A DNA stretch of 21,191 nt, taken from Symbiodinium natans. Its lineage: Eukaryota > Sar > Dinophyceae > Suessiales > Symbiodiniaceae. Shown here piece by piece: positions 1 to 7,656 of the stretch; within the stretch, counting starts at the first letter, position 1; each line of letters begins with the position of its first letter. The DNA lies in the NCBI GenBank assembly GCA_905221605.1, contig CAJNDS010001371.1, positions 1-21,191 on the forward strand, written 5' to 3'. The notes beneath the pieces were generated by a model. That model saw only the letters and a program-made list of their open reading frames with translations, ran no database searches and was not told where the DNA came from. The translations under genes and the position numbers were made by a program.

Positions 1-15
1 GAGCTGGTGCGTTTT

Positions 16-62
16 CCGCGCGCGCGCGCGCGCGCGCGCGCGGGCGCGCGCGCGTGCGTGCG
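16..62. repeat. (CG)n microsatellite
   Basis: Almost pure alternating CG, turning into CGTG at its end. Alternating purine-pyrimidine runs of this kind can adopt Z-DNA. Shorter (CG)n runs sit inside both downstream satellite monomers (about 863-878 and 2107-2130), so this run probably belongs to the same satellite field. Confidence 0.9.
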
Positions 63-680
63 CATGTCGAGTGCCATGTTATGGAGTTATGCCAGCATCC
101 TTCGAAATCCTGCCGCCCAAAACCCTTTCCGGAGCCGCTGATGCTGCTGATGCTCGCTTGCAAAGAGAAACGAAGCCTCGATGATGCGCACCCTGGCCCC
201 CTGCCCGGCCGCGCATCATGAGCATCAGCGGCTCCGGCCTCCAGGCATGCATGGCTTATAGGGGCATATGCCGGCCTCAAAACGGAAATGTCCGTAACAG
301 CACGAAAACCACGGTATTTACAGCGATTTCTGTGTTTTCCAAGCTCTCAGCCGCATCCGAAACCCGAGACCCAACCCGCTGATGCTCATGATGCGCGCTC
401 TTGTGGGGGTCCTTTGCGGTGGCCGATGCCACCCAAAAAACATCAACAACGCGTATTTGGCCAAAGTTGAAAAAGAGAGTCGATGATGCTCTCCGGGGTC
501 GTTTTTGGGACCCCCCATGGGGCACCCAAAAAATGCGTCCAGGAGCCCAAATTCGGTGGGAAATAGCGCGTTTTTCGCGATAAAAATTGTACCTGAAAAT
601 TGATGCCCTTCGGGAGCCGCATTTGGAGCCGGATGTTGGGGAGCCAACCGGGTCAGCGGCTTAACCCCCCTAACGGCGTT
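63..680. repeat. Degenerate satellite field upstream of the tandem monomers
   Basis: No gene is visible. The stretch is built from the same pieces as the monomers that follow: the GCATCATGAGCATCAGC motif at 213-229, its reverse complement form at 379-396, GATGATGC pieces at 178-190 and 480-490, and a module around 300-335 containing CGGTATTTACAG that matches modules near 1513 and 2762. It looks like a diverged or shuffled copy of the satellite. The overlapping ORFs here on both strands are translations of repeat DNA. Confidence 0.6.
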
Positions 681-1126
681 GGACCACGGGCGTGCCCGGA
701 TTTCAGGCCTAGCGGCACGGGCCGGCCCCCGCCCCCCAAAGCACGAAACCTTGAACCTTGGCACTGTCTTCTCTTTCCCGTGTCTTTGTCCTCTCCTTCT
801 CTCTGTCTCTCTTTCTCCTGCCTTCGCCCCCCCTCCCTCCCCCCCCTCCCCCCCCCGGCGCTCGCGCGCGCGCGCGCACCCGCATCAGCAGCATCAGTGG
901 GGTTGGTTTGGGGGCCTTAAAAGCATTCTATGCATGCGTTTTGCCTTCGAAAAACCTTCAGAAAACGCTGTAAACACGTGTTTTTGGGCTTGGGAAGCCT
1001 TTTGGGACCCAGGAAAGGGAGCATCATGAGCATCAGCGGCCTCCCCCAGGCCATCCAAAACCCCCTTAAACACGCCGATTGTATGTGCTTGAACGCTTGC
1101 GTGCCCACGAAACCCCCAAAAGCAAG

Positions 1127-1156
1127 ACCCCGAATGCCCTTAAGGGCATTCGGGGT
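1127..1156. repeat. 30-bp perfect palindrome in monomer A
   Basis: The left arm ACCCCGAATGCCCTT is followed directly by its reverse complement, with no spacer, centred between 1141 and 1142. It could extrude as a cruciform or fold as a hairpin in RNA. Its twin is in monomer B. Confidence 0.95.
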
Positions 1157-1748
1157 ACTGCTGTTCGGGTGTTTTGTAGGCACGAAGCCGTTCGAGCGCG
1201 TAAAATGAGCGATTTTAGGGGCGTTTTTACGTGGACCCACAAAACACTCGGTATTTACGAGGTTTTCTGCTGTTGGAACACCCCCCCAAACCGAGCATCA
1301 TGAGCATCAGCCGGGTCTCTGGGCCGTGGGCCCGGACCCCCCCACGAAGCCCAAGAGAAGCGATGGCTCGATGATGCGCCCGGACCCCGCGCATCAGCAG
1401 CATCAGCAGACCCCCCCCCGGACGTGGGTTTCGATGATGCGCACTTTGGGGGCGGGTCAAGGGCAACAGGGGTGGGGGTCGGAGGCACGCGTGAAAAACC
1501 TCATAAAAACACGGTATTTATTTACGGTGATTTCAGCGTTTTTCAGCGTTTTTTATTGCCTTGGGCCCGCGGGCCAGGGCTGCTGATGCTCATGATGCTC
1601 GCCTGGTTTTGGGCTTCCGGTACCCCCCCCAAACCTTGAAAAACGTGGTTTCGGCCTGGCGCGCGCCCCAGGTGAAAAGCTAGGGCCGATGATGCGCGCC
1701 CGTGAGGGTTTAATGGGGTGCTGCGGGTGTTTTGTGGCCTCGGTTTTT

Positions 1749-1771
1749 CGTAAAAAACCATGGTTTTTACG
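1749..1771. repeat. Near-palindrome centred on CCATGG
   Basis: CGTAAAAAACC / GGTTTTTACG pair around a central CCATGG with one extra A in the left arm. The monomer B copy at 2997-3019 has a slightly different bulge. Confidence 0.8.
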
Positions 1772-1936
1772 AGGTTTTCGTGCTTTTCGCACCACCGCGT
1801 GTTGCGTCCCCTTGGATGCCGTTTTGGAGGCCTCCCGAAGGGCCCCGCGCGAATTTGAAGCAATTTTGGGCGGGGTCGGCGGCTCGGGCGCTCGCCCCTT
1901 AAAGCTAGCGCTTTAGTGCGACGCGGGCTCCGCCCT

Positions 1937-3184
1937 GGACCACGGGCGGTGCGGGGGCCGGATTTTCAGGCCTAGCGGCACGGGCCGGCCCCCGCCCCCC
2001 AAAGCACGAAACCTTGAACCTTGGCACTGTCTTCTCTTTCCCGTGTCTTTGTCCTCTCCTTCTCTCTGTCTCTCTTTCTCCTGCCTTCGCCACCCCTCCC
2101 TCCCCCCCGCGCGCGCGCGCGCGCGCGCGCACCCGCATCAGGAGCATCAGTGGGGTTGGTTTGGGGGCCTTAAACGCATTCTATGCATGCGTTTTGCCTT
2201 CGAAAAACCTTCAGAAAACGCTGTAAACACGTGTTTTTGGGCTTGGGAAGCCTTTTGGGACCCAGGAAAGGGAGCATCATGAGCATCAGCGGCCTCCCCC
2301 AGGCCATCCAAAACCCCCTTAAACACGCCGATTGTATGTGCTTGAACGCTTGCGTGCCCACGAAACCCCCAAAAGCAAGACCCCGAATGCCCTTAAGGGC
2401 ATTCGGGGTCCTGCTGTTCGGGTGTTTTGTAGGCACGAAGCCGTTCGAGCGCGTAAAATGAGCGATTTTAGGGGCGTTTTTACGTGGACCCACAAAACAC
2501 TCGGTATTTACGAGGTTTTCTGCTGTTGGAACACCCCCCCAAACCGAGCATCATGAGCATCAGCTGGGTCTCTGGGCCGTGGGCCCGGAGGCCCACGAAG
2601 CCCACATGAGAAACGATGGCTCGATGATGCCCCGGACCCCCGCGCATCAGCAGCATCAGCAGACCCCCCCCCGACGTGGGTTTCGATGATGCGCACTTTG
2701 GGGGCGGGTCAAGGGCAACAAGGGTGGGGGTCGGAGGCACGCGTGAAAACCCTCATAAAAACACGGTATTTACGGTGATTTCAGCGTTTTTCAGCGTTTT
2801 TTCTTGCCTTGGGTCCGCGGGCCAGGGCTGCTGATGCTCATGATGCTCGCCTGGTTTTGGGCTTCCGGTACCCCCCCCAAACCTTGAAAAACATGGTTTC
2901 GGCCTGGCGCGCGCCCCATGTGAAAAGCTAGGGTCGATGATGCGTGCCCGTGAGGGTTTAATGGGGTGCTGCGGGTGTTTTGTGGCCTCGGTTTTTCGTA
3001 AAAACCCATGGTTTTTACGAGGTTTTCGTGCTTTTCGCACCACCGCGTGTTGCGTCCCCTTGGATGCCGTTTCGGAGGCCTCCCGAAGGGCCCCGCGCGA
3101 ATTTGAAGCAATTTTGGGCGGGGTCGGCGGCTCGGGCGCTCGCCCCTTGAAGCTAGCGCTTTAGTGCGACGCGGGCTCCGCCCT
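1937..3184. repeat. Satellite monomer B, about 1.25 kb
   Basis: Second tandem copy, directly abutting monomer A. High identity implies recent duplication or ongoing homogenisation. Its (CG)n run at about 2107-2130 is longer than that of copy A, and its palindrome is 32 bp instead of 30 bp because of one base difference at 2410. Confidence 0.9.
2379..2410. repeat. 32-bp perfect palindrome in monomer B
   Basis: Same palindrome as at 1127-1156, extended one base on each side to GACCCC...GGGGTC. With one further mismatch it extends to about 40 bp (2375-2414). Copy B appears to hold the more intact version. Confidence 0.95.
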
Positions 3185-3213
3185 GGACCACGGGCGGCGC
3201 GGGGGCCGGATTT
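3185..3213. repeat. Truncated start of a third satellite monomer
   Basis: GGACCACGGGCG followed by a GC-rich run and CCGGATTT repeats the first ~29 bases of monomers A and B. It then switches abruptly to the AAGAGCCTCGGCTCAAG boundary element. A related CCACGGGCGCGCCCGGATT fragment lies at 6784-6802, again upstream of a boundary-like stretch. Confidence 0.75.
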
Positions 3214-3321
3214 AAGAGCCTCGGCTCAAGCCGCCGACCCCGCTGGAGCTCTAAACCCGCTCGCATGGTTCGAACATCATCAGCCTGCTCGGCCGAGTTC
3301 TGTGAAACGTTTGGGGGGGGG
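3209..3321. repeat. Boundary element, left copy (direct repeat of 21065-21191)
   Basis: GATTTAAGAGCCTC, then GGCTCAAGCCGCCGACCCC and GCTGGAGC, match 21065-21106 almost perfectly. After about 50 bases of looser similarity, TGTGAAACGTT plus a G run recurs at 21166-21191. A weaker third copy (GAGTCTCCGGCTCAGGCCGCC) lies near 6860. The element joins the satellite to the telomere-repeat mosaic. Confidence 0.8.
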
Positions 3322-3467
3322 TAGGGGGTAGCACCAGGACGTGGGCGGGCGTGGGTGGGGGGGGTGGGGGGGGGGGCGGGGGGCGGGGGGGGGGTGGGGC
3401 GGGGGGGCGGGGGGGGGGGGGGGGGCGGGGGGGGGGCAGGGGGCGGGGGGGGGTGGGGGGGGTGGTG
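3313..3467 (+). repeat. G-homopolymer / GGGGC-rich tract
   Basis: Runs of 5 to 14 G interrupted by single C, T or A. Strong G-quadruplex potential and a likely sequencing or assembly weak point. Gly-rich and Pro-rich ORFs over it are artefacts of composition. Confidence 0.9.
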
Positions 3468-3628
3468 TGGGTGCCGAAAACGCTGATTTTGCTGAGGGCG
3501 CCCCTACCCCCTGTGCTGAACCGCCTGTCCTCCACGAAAAAATTGTGCACCGACCCCTCTCCGCGTTTTGGGGGGGTAGAGGGAGGTTTTCACCTCCTCA
3601 AAACCCATCCAAAGCCAGCATCGGCGGA

Positions 3629-3787
3629 CCTAAACCCTAAACCCGAAACCGGAAACCCGAAACCCTAAACCCGAAACCCTAAACCCGAAACCCTAGACCC
3701 GAGACCGGAAGCCCGAAACCCTAAACCCGAAACCCTAAACCCGAAACCCTAAACCCGAAACCCTAAACCCTACCCTAAACCCTAAAA
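3629..3787 (-). repeat. Interstitial telomeric tract, CCCTAAA/CCCGAAA variant
   Basis: C-strand heptamers alternating CCCTAAA with CCCGAAA (plus CCGGAAA), often in regular two-unit alternation, which suggests expansion of a 14-bp dimer. Ends just before the candidate exon at 3802. Confidence 0.95.
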
Positions 3788-3801
3788 GCCATAGGGCTTA
3801 G

Positions 3802-3882
3802 GCAAGACCAAGGATCCGTAGAAGAACTCTGTAACGAGGTGGGCGACCTGCCTTCCATCGCTGACGTCTGCTGCTTGCCGGC
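3802..3882 (+). CDS. Candidate internal exon, unknown protein
   Basis: Unique island between a C-strand and a G-strand telomeric tract. It follows an AG (GGGCTTAG) and ends before GTTTGGGG. The frame from 3803 is open and coding-like: QDQGSVEELCNEVGDLPSIA, then DVCCLP, with third positions mostly G or C. It starts with one base of a split codon and ends with two. An alternative GT donor (GAG|GTGGGC) lies near 3839. I recognise no family. The best frame of six was chosen by eye, so the call needs a null comparison. Confidence 0.4.
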
Positions 3883-3883
3883 G

Positions 3884-3994
3884 TTTGGGGTTTAGGATTT
3901 AGGGTTTAGGGTTTAGGGTTTAGGGGTTAGGGGTTTAGGGTTTAGGGTTTAGGTTTTTTGGTTTAGGGTTGGGGGTTAGGGTTGAGGGTTTAGG
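3884..3994 (+). repeat. Interstitial telomeric tract, G-strand
   Basis: TTTAGGG repeats with variants TTTAGGGG, TTTTTTGG and TTGAGGG. Begins at the proposed donor of the preceding exon. Confidence 0.9.
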
Positions 3995-4053
3995 CACGGG
4001 AGCCAGAAACCCTTACTCGAAACCCCTAAAGCGAACTCATCTTGCATGTTAAG

Positions 4054-4204
4054 ATGGTGAGGTCTTCAATACACAACGTGTTTTGAATATTTCGGCACTG
4101 CAGTCCTCCACCCCAACCCTGAACCGGCAAAATGTGTCAGACACTGAGTGCATCAGTGTCAGTGACTCTGAACTCAGCTCCTTCCCCGAAACCCTGAGCC
4201 CTAG
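4054..4204 (+). CDS. Candidate exon, about 50 codons, unknown protein
   Basis: The frame is open from 4053 (a stop, TAA, ends at 4052) to 4220. It reads DGEVFNTQRVLNISAL, then LNRQNVSDTECISVSDSE and LSSFPETLSP: mixed, acidic and Ser-rich composition, not repeat-derived. AG precedes at 4052-4053 (weak acceptor, no clear pyrimidine tract). The proposed donor CCTAG|GTTTAGG coincides with the start of the next telomeric tract. One of the longer unique open frames in the mosaic. Confidence 0.35.
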
Positions 4205-4315
4205 GTTTAGGTTTAGGGTTTAGGGTTTAGGGTTTAGGGTACCCTAAACCCTGAACCCTGAACCCTGAACCCTGAACCCTAAACCCTAAACCCTAAACCC
4301 TAAACCCTGAACCCT
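4203..4315. repeat. Head-to-head telomeric tracts
   Basis: TTTAGGG repeats run into GGGTACCCTAAACCC, so G-strand and C-strand tracts meet in a perfect palindromic junction centred on GGTACC at about 4240. The C-strand side alternates CCCTGAA and CCCTAAA. This resembles a telomere-telomere fusion junction, but it may equally be an intron with inverted ends. Confidence 0.9.
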
Positions 4316-4325
4316 CCCTCTGTAG

Positions 4326-4371
4326 CTGCGCGGTTCACTCTGTTCTTATCAGGTCGTCCTTGGCTATCAGG
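4326..4371 (+). CDS. Candidate short exon
   Basis: The C-strand tract changes into CCCTCCCTCTGTAG, a convincing pyrimidine tract with an acceptor AG. The following 46 bases give one split-codon base plus 15 codons, CAVHSVLIRSSLAIR, ending at a GT in CAGG|GTTTAGGG where the next G-strand tract begins. An internal ATCAG|GTCGTC could be an earlier donor. Confidence 0.4.
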
Positions 4372-4659
4372 GTTTAGGGTTTAGGGTTTAGGGTTTAGGG
4401 TCCTTAGGGTTCTGGGGGTGCTTAGGGTGTTTGCTGAAGGTCTACAGTTTGAGGCTTATGGTCCTGAGGTTCGGTCCTCAGGTCGCTAGGGTCCCTAAGG
4501 CCCTCGGTCCTTCGGGTCCTTCGGGTCCTTGAGGTCTCTAGGGGTTTTATTGGGCCTCGAGTCCTTGGGGTGCTTAGGGTTAGGGTCCTTAAAGACTTCA
4601 AGGTCCTTTGGGTGCTTAGGGTGTTTAGGGCCTTCAAGGGTTTAGGGTCTAGGGTTTAG
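4369..4659 (+). repeat. G-strand telomeric tract decaying into degenerate repeats
   Basis: Perfect TTTAGGG to about 4401, then GCTTAGGGTG, GGTCCTT and CCTTCGGGT variants with the heptamer rhythm still visible, regaining TTTAGGG at 4638-4658. An ORF on the minus strand here is repeat-derived. Confidence 0.85.
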
Positions 4660-4666
4660 ATCACAG

Positions 4667-4755
4667 CCCTAAACCCTAAACCCTAAACCCTAAACCCTAA
4701 ACCCTAAACCCTAAACCCTAAACCCTAAACCCTAAACCCTAAACCTAAACCCTAG
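4667..4755 (-). repeat. C-strand telomeric tract
   Basis: About 12 consecutive CCCTAAA units, nearly perfect, ending in CCTAGCCC just before a candidate exon. Confidence 0.95.
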
Positions 4756-4779
4756 CCCATTAGAGGTCTCATCCCGCAG

Positions 4780-4839
4780 CTCTACAGCGCCCGGCGCCTC
4801 GAAATCGACGTGACCCAGCCCCTCGGCTCCAGAGGGCTT
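4780..4839 (+). CDS. Candidate exon, 20 codons, phase 0 to 0
   Basis: Acceptor TCTCATCCCGCAG, then exactly 20 codons reading LYSARRLEIDVTQPLGSRGL, then GTGAGG, a canonical donor, which leads straight into TTTAGGG repeats. Third positions are G or C in most codons (CTC TAC AGC GCC CGG CGC CTC). Length divisible by three, a strong acceptor and a strong donor make this one of the more convincing single exons. No family recognised. Confidence 0.5.
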
Positions 4840-4843
4840 GTGA

Positions 4844-4894
4844 GGGTTTAGGGTTTAGGGTTTAGGGTTTAGGGTTTAGGGTTTAGGGTTTAGG
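4844..4894 (+). repeat. G-strand telomeric tract
   Basis: Seven near-perfect TTTAGGG units directly after the proposed donor at 4840. Confidence 0.95.
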
Positions 4895-5104
4895 ATCTAG
4901 GAAACCAAAACCCCACACCAGGCATTCAGAAGGGTTTACGGGGTTTGCATCTTCCAAAAAACTCCTGCAACCAGGAACACTCTTCGGGTTCTGTGTTAGT
5001 GGGTTGAGGGTTAAGGACTATGCCTAACGAACATTATTGGGGTCTCTGGCATCTCCGGTTTATCGGGGTGTGGAGTACAAAGCATATGTGCCTGCCCCAA
5101 GCCT
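4895..5104. other. Unique spacer without a supported gene
   Basis: Flanked on the left by a G-strand and on the right by a C-strand tract, the arrangement predicted for intron interior. A small ORF (ATG at 5020, 31 codons) ends at the TAA of the following telomeric repeat. It has no supporting splice or start context, so I do not call it. Confidence 0.5.
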
Positions 5105-5395
5105 CTAAACCCTAAGTCAACCCCTAAAATCCTGAACCCATCAGGTAGGGATGCTTAGTTGTTCGAATCGAGGGTTCGAAGCGTTCAGGGTGTGGGAGGG
5201 TTTTTCCTAGCCCCTAAACCCGAAACCCTAAACCCGAGACTCTAAACCCTAGCACCCTAAACCCGAAACCCCAACTCCTAAACTCGGAACCCTAAACCCC
5301 AACACCCTAAACCCGAAACCCTAAACGCGAAACCCTTAACCCTAAACCCTTAACCCTTAACCCTCAGCCCTGAGCCCTTAGCCCTAAACTTAAGC
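5105..5395 (-). repeat. Degenerate C-strand telomeric tract
   Basis: CCCTAAA mixed with CCCGAAA, CCCGAGA, CCCCAAC and CCCTTAA. Unique bases (about 5120-5205) interrupt it. Confidence 0.85.
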
Positions 5396-5404
5396 CCAAG
5401 TCAG

Positions 5405-5470
5405 GTTTCCGGCGCTCCTCCAAGTGGAAGCCGCGTGCAGCGAGCTCGAAGCCTTCCGCTTGGCAAGGCG
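5405..5470 (+). CDS. Candidate exon, 66 bp
   Basis: Acceptor AAGTCAG, then G plus FPALLQVEAACSELEAFRLA and RR, then donor AGGCG|GTTTTAGGG at the start of a G-strand tract. The peptide is helix-like (Ala, Leu, Glu, Arg), and third positions are strongly G/C-biased (CTC CTC CAA GTG GAA GCC GCG TGC AGC GAG CTC). The frame stops in the telomeric repeat (TAG at 5475) if not spliced. A longer ORF in another frame starting at 5435 runs into the G/T tract and is judged spurious. Confidence 0.5.
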
Positions 5471-6230
5471 GTTTTAGGGTTTAGGGCCGAGGCTTCCGGG
5501 TTTAAAGTTCGGGGTTTTGGGGGTTTTGGGGGTTTTTGGGGGTTTTGGGGGTTTTGGGGTTTTGGGGGTTTTGGGGGGTTTTGGGGGTTTTGGGGTTTGG
5601 GGTTTTGGGGTTTTGGGGTTCTGGGGTTCTGGGGTTTTGGGGTTTTGGGGTTCTGGGGTTGGGTGGGGGGGTTTTGGGGGTTTTGGGGTTTTTGGCGGTT
5701 TGGGGTTGGGTTTGTTGGGGGTTTGGGGATTTGGGGGGGGGGGTTTTGGGGTTTTTGGGGTTTGGGGGGGTTTTGGGGGGTTTTGGGGTTTTGGGGGGTT
5801 TGGGTTTTGGGGGGTTTTTGGGTTTTGGGTTTTTGGGTTTTTTGGGTTTTTGGGGGGGTTTTGGGGTTTTTTGGGGGGGTTTGGGGTTTTGGGGTTTGGG
5901 GTTTTGGGGTTTGGGGTTCTGGGGTTCTGGGGTTTGGGGTTTGGGGTTCTGGGGTTCTGGGGTTCTGGGGTTCTGGGGTTCTGGGGTTCTGGGGTTTTGG
6001 GGTTTTGGGGTTTTGGAGTTTTGGGCTTTTGGGGCTTGGGGTGTTGGGGGTTTTGGGGTTTTGGGGATTTTGGGGGTCTTGGGGTGTTGGGGTTTTGGGG
6101 GTTTGAGGGTTTTGGGGTGTTGGGGTTTCGGGTTTAGAGTTCAGAGTTCAGAGTTCAGAGTTTAGGCTAGGGGTTTTAGGGTTTATGGGTTTAAGGGTTT
6201 TAGGGGTTTGGGGGTTTAGGGTGTTTCGGG
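5471..6230 (+). repeat. G/T tract: TTTTGGGG-type repeats with telomeric edges
   Basis: After two TTTAGGG units, 5511-6128 is an almost unbroken array of GGGGTTTT, GGGGTTTTT, GGGGTTT and GGGGTTCT units. A GGGGTTCT sub-block (about 5907-5995) is regular. It resembles the ciliate-type TTTTGGGG telomere repeat. Very high G-quadruplex potential. From 6129 it decays through TTCAGAG into TTTAGGG-like DNA. The ORFs of about 200 residues here are Gly/Phe/Trp/Leu repeats. Confidence 0.9.
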
Positions 6231-6409
6231 TTTTACGGTTCAGGCTCAGGTTGTGGGACCATTTGGGTTGCAGGGCTTCGGGTTCATGTCCGTTTGGGGT
6301 TTAGGTTGTTGAGGGTTGCGGACTACATGGGGCTTAGTACGTATCCCAAGCCCTGAGGTTTAGGTTTTGGGGTAGAGGGATTCCCGTGGCTACACAGAGA
6401 GCCAGTGGT
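6231..6409. other. Unique spacer, no supported gene
   Basis: Lies between a G-strand tract and a C-strand tract. Contains GCTTAGTACGTATCCCAAGC-like sequence that loosely resembles 10311-10345. I see no frame with supporting splice sites. Confidence 0.4.
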
Positions 6410-6508
6410 CCCTAAACCCTAAACCCTAAACCCTAAACCCTAAACCCTAAACCCTAAACCCTAAACCCTAAACCCTAAACCCTAAACCCTAAACCCTAAA
6501 CCCTAAAC
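6410..6508 (-). repeat. C-strand telomeric tract, 14 units
   Basis: About 14 perfect CCCTAAA units, among the longest uninterrupted tracts in the window. Confidence 0.97.
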
Positions 6509-6613
6509 CGTGTCGGGGTTGGGCCAGGCCCGAGGTGCAGCCGGATGCCGAGAGCTGAGCCCCTGGGGGTGGCAATGCAGGAGTCAGGCGGCCCGGCGGA
6601 GGCTCGATGTTCG
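6509..6613. other. GC-rich island between two C-strand tracts
   Basis: About 70% GC. More than one frame is open, so coding potential cannot be judged from openness. Contains several AG and GT dinucleotides. It could be an exon, but neither strand nor frame can be chosen. Confidence 0.3.
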
Positions 6614-6716
6614 CCTAAACCCTAAACCCTAAACCCTAAACCCTAAACCCTAAACCCTAAACCCTAAACCCTAAACCCTAAACCCTAAACCCTAAACCCT
6701 AAACCCTAAACCCAAA
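6614..6716 (-). repeat. C-strand telomeric tract, 14 units
   Basis: Perfect CCCTAAA units ending in CCCAAACG. Nearly the same length as the tract at 6410-6508. Confidence 0.97.
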
Positions 6717-6783
6717 CGTTGGGTCGGCGCCAAATGACGCCACCGGGGTAGCCGAAGCTAGGGCTGGCGCCTAGCAGCGATAC

Positions 6784-6885
6784 ACCACGGGCGCGCCCGG
6801 ATTGACTACAAACCTAAACCCTAAACCCTGAAACCTAGACTCCGCCCCCCAAAATTTTAGAGTCTCCGGCTCAGGCCGCCAACCC
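6784..6885. repeat. Relic of satellite start plus boundary element
   Basis: CCACGGGCGCGCCCGGATT (6784-6802) matches the start of the satellite monomers. After a short CCCTAAA insertion, GAGTCTCCGGCTCAGGCCGCC (about 6861-6881) matches the boundary elements at 3209 and 21065. The same order as at 3185-3250 suggests a decayed third copy. Confidence 0.55.
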
Positions 6886-7093
6886 AAGAGGCCCTAAACC
6901 TTTCAAGCCCCAAAGCAAATCCCCCAACCCCCAAAATCAAAGCTCTTGATAAACCCTCAGAATCAAAGCGGTTCACGTAGGTAAGGAATGATAAAGAGAC
7001 CTACGCGTAGCACTTATGGAGCGTGCTGCAACATAAAACTCTACTTCATGGAAATCCCCGCAGCAAGCAGTCGGCCTACCCCCCCCCCCCCCA
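6886..7093. other. AT-richer spacer, no gene seen
   Basis: Unique sequence with a small inverted repeat (CGTAGGT ... ACCTACG, about 6976-7006) and ending in a C run. No coding frame with splice support. Confidence 0.4.
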
Positions 7094-7316
7094 ACCCTAC
7101 TCCCCCTAAACCCTACACCCGTTAAACCCTACACCCTCTAAACCTTCCGCCCCCGAAACCCTACACCCCCTAAATCGTAAGCCCCCCTAAACCTTACACC
7201 CCCTAAACCCTACACCCTCTAAACCTGACCCCCCCTAAACCCTAAACCCCCTAAACCCTGCACGCCCTAAACCCTAAACCCCCTACACCCTAAACCCTAA
7301 ACCCTAAACCCTAATC
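7094..7316 (-). repeat. Degenerate C-strand tract, CCCCCTAAACCCTACA type
   Basis: The heptamer rhythm is replaced by longer units containing CCCCCTAAACCCTACACCC, returning to CCCTAAA at 7285-7312. Confidence 0.85.
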
Positions 7317-7342
7317 CCAGAACCAAAGCATTTCACCCTGAG

Positions 7343-7432
7343 CCTCCTCCCCTCTGGGCAACGATGCTGCGGCCACAAGGGCCCACCACCTGTAGGTGGC
7401 TGTTGACGATAAGACCACTTAGGGCTTACAGG
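7343..7432 (+). CDS. Candidate exon, 30 codons, phase 0 to 0
   Basis: Follows a C-strand tract. Acceptor TTTCACCCTGAG, then exactly 30 open codons reading PPPLWATMLRPQGPTTCRWL, then LTIRPLRAYR. Donor ACAGG|GTATCGG precedes the G-strand tract at 7441. A competing frame (stop at 7404) is also coding-like over its first half, so the frame is not certain. A small palindrome, CCACCTGTAGGTGG, lies inside at about 7387-7400. Confidence 0.4.
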
Positions 7433-7440
7433 GTATCGGT

Positions 7441-7512
7441 ATAGGGTTTAGGGTTTAGGGTTTAGGGCTTTCGGGGCATAGGGTTTAGGGCGTAGGGCTT
7501 AGGGTTTAGGGC
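7441..7512 (+). repeat. G-strand telomeric tract
   Basis: TTTAGGG units with GCTTTCGGGGCATAGGG interruptions. Confidence 0.9.
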
Positions 7513-7555
7513 CTCATTTGGGGCTTAACTGGGCCGATCTTGATTTGTTTGGGTT

Positions 7556-7654
7556 TTAGTAGGTTCTGTTGCAAGTAAGTACTGTACAACAATCAAATTT
7601 GAAGGGGTTGCAAGAAGAGGCGAACTTATAGGGCTTGCTGTTCCAGTCTAAGGA
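7556..7654 (-). CDS. Possible exon fragment on the minus strand
   Basis: The minus-strand frame reads LDWNSKPYKFASSCNPFKFD, then CCTVLTCNRTY and a stop at 7558-7556. Composition looks protein-like and the stretch is not telomeric. The upstream side runs into the inverted-repeat element at 7655. No clear acceptor was found, so this may be chance. Confidence 0.2.
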   Translation of the reverse strand, partial: SLDWNSKPYKFASSCNPFKFDCCTVLTCNRTY

Positions 7655-7656
7655 TA

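Larger units (their letters stand above)
681..1936. repeat. Satellite monomer A, about 1.26 kb
   Basis: First of two tandem copies. It starts at GGACCACGGGCG and is repeated from 1937 at an offset of 1256, then 1253, then 1248 bp as small indels accumulate. Most of the length is identical between copies. One visible difference is an ATTT duplication near 1515 that copy B lacks. It contains a pyrimidine-rich block, a (CG)n run, a 30-bp palindrome, a near-palindrome at 1749-1771 and several GATGATGC-type motifs. Identical short ORFs recur in both copies but show no protein-like features, so I do not call genes. Confidence 0.9.

Noticed and set aside
277-3164. About 25 ORFs of 60-148 codons in the satellite
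   Set aside because: They overlap on both strands and recur exactly with the satellite period; no start context, motif or codon bias separates one frame from the others.
3251-3668. Pro-rich and Gly-rich ORFs on both strands
   Set aside because: Produced by the G-homopolymer tract and open in several frames at once.
5020-5115. 31-codon ORF starting with ATG and ending at a telomeric TAA
   Set aside because: Too short, no supporting signals, and it lies in a G-to-C interval expected to be intron interior.
5435-6106. 223-codon ORF, the longest in the window, with two overlapping ORFs of about 200 codons
   Set aside because: Pure translation of TTTTGGGG-type repeats (Gly/Phe/Trp/Leu). All three frames are open for the same reason.
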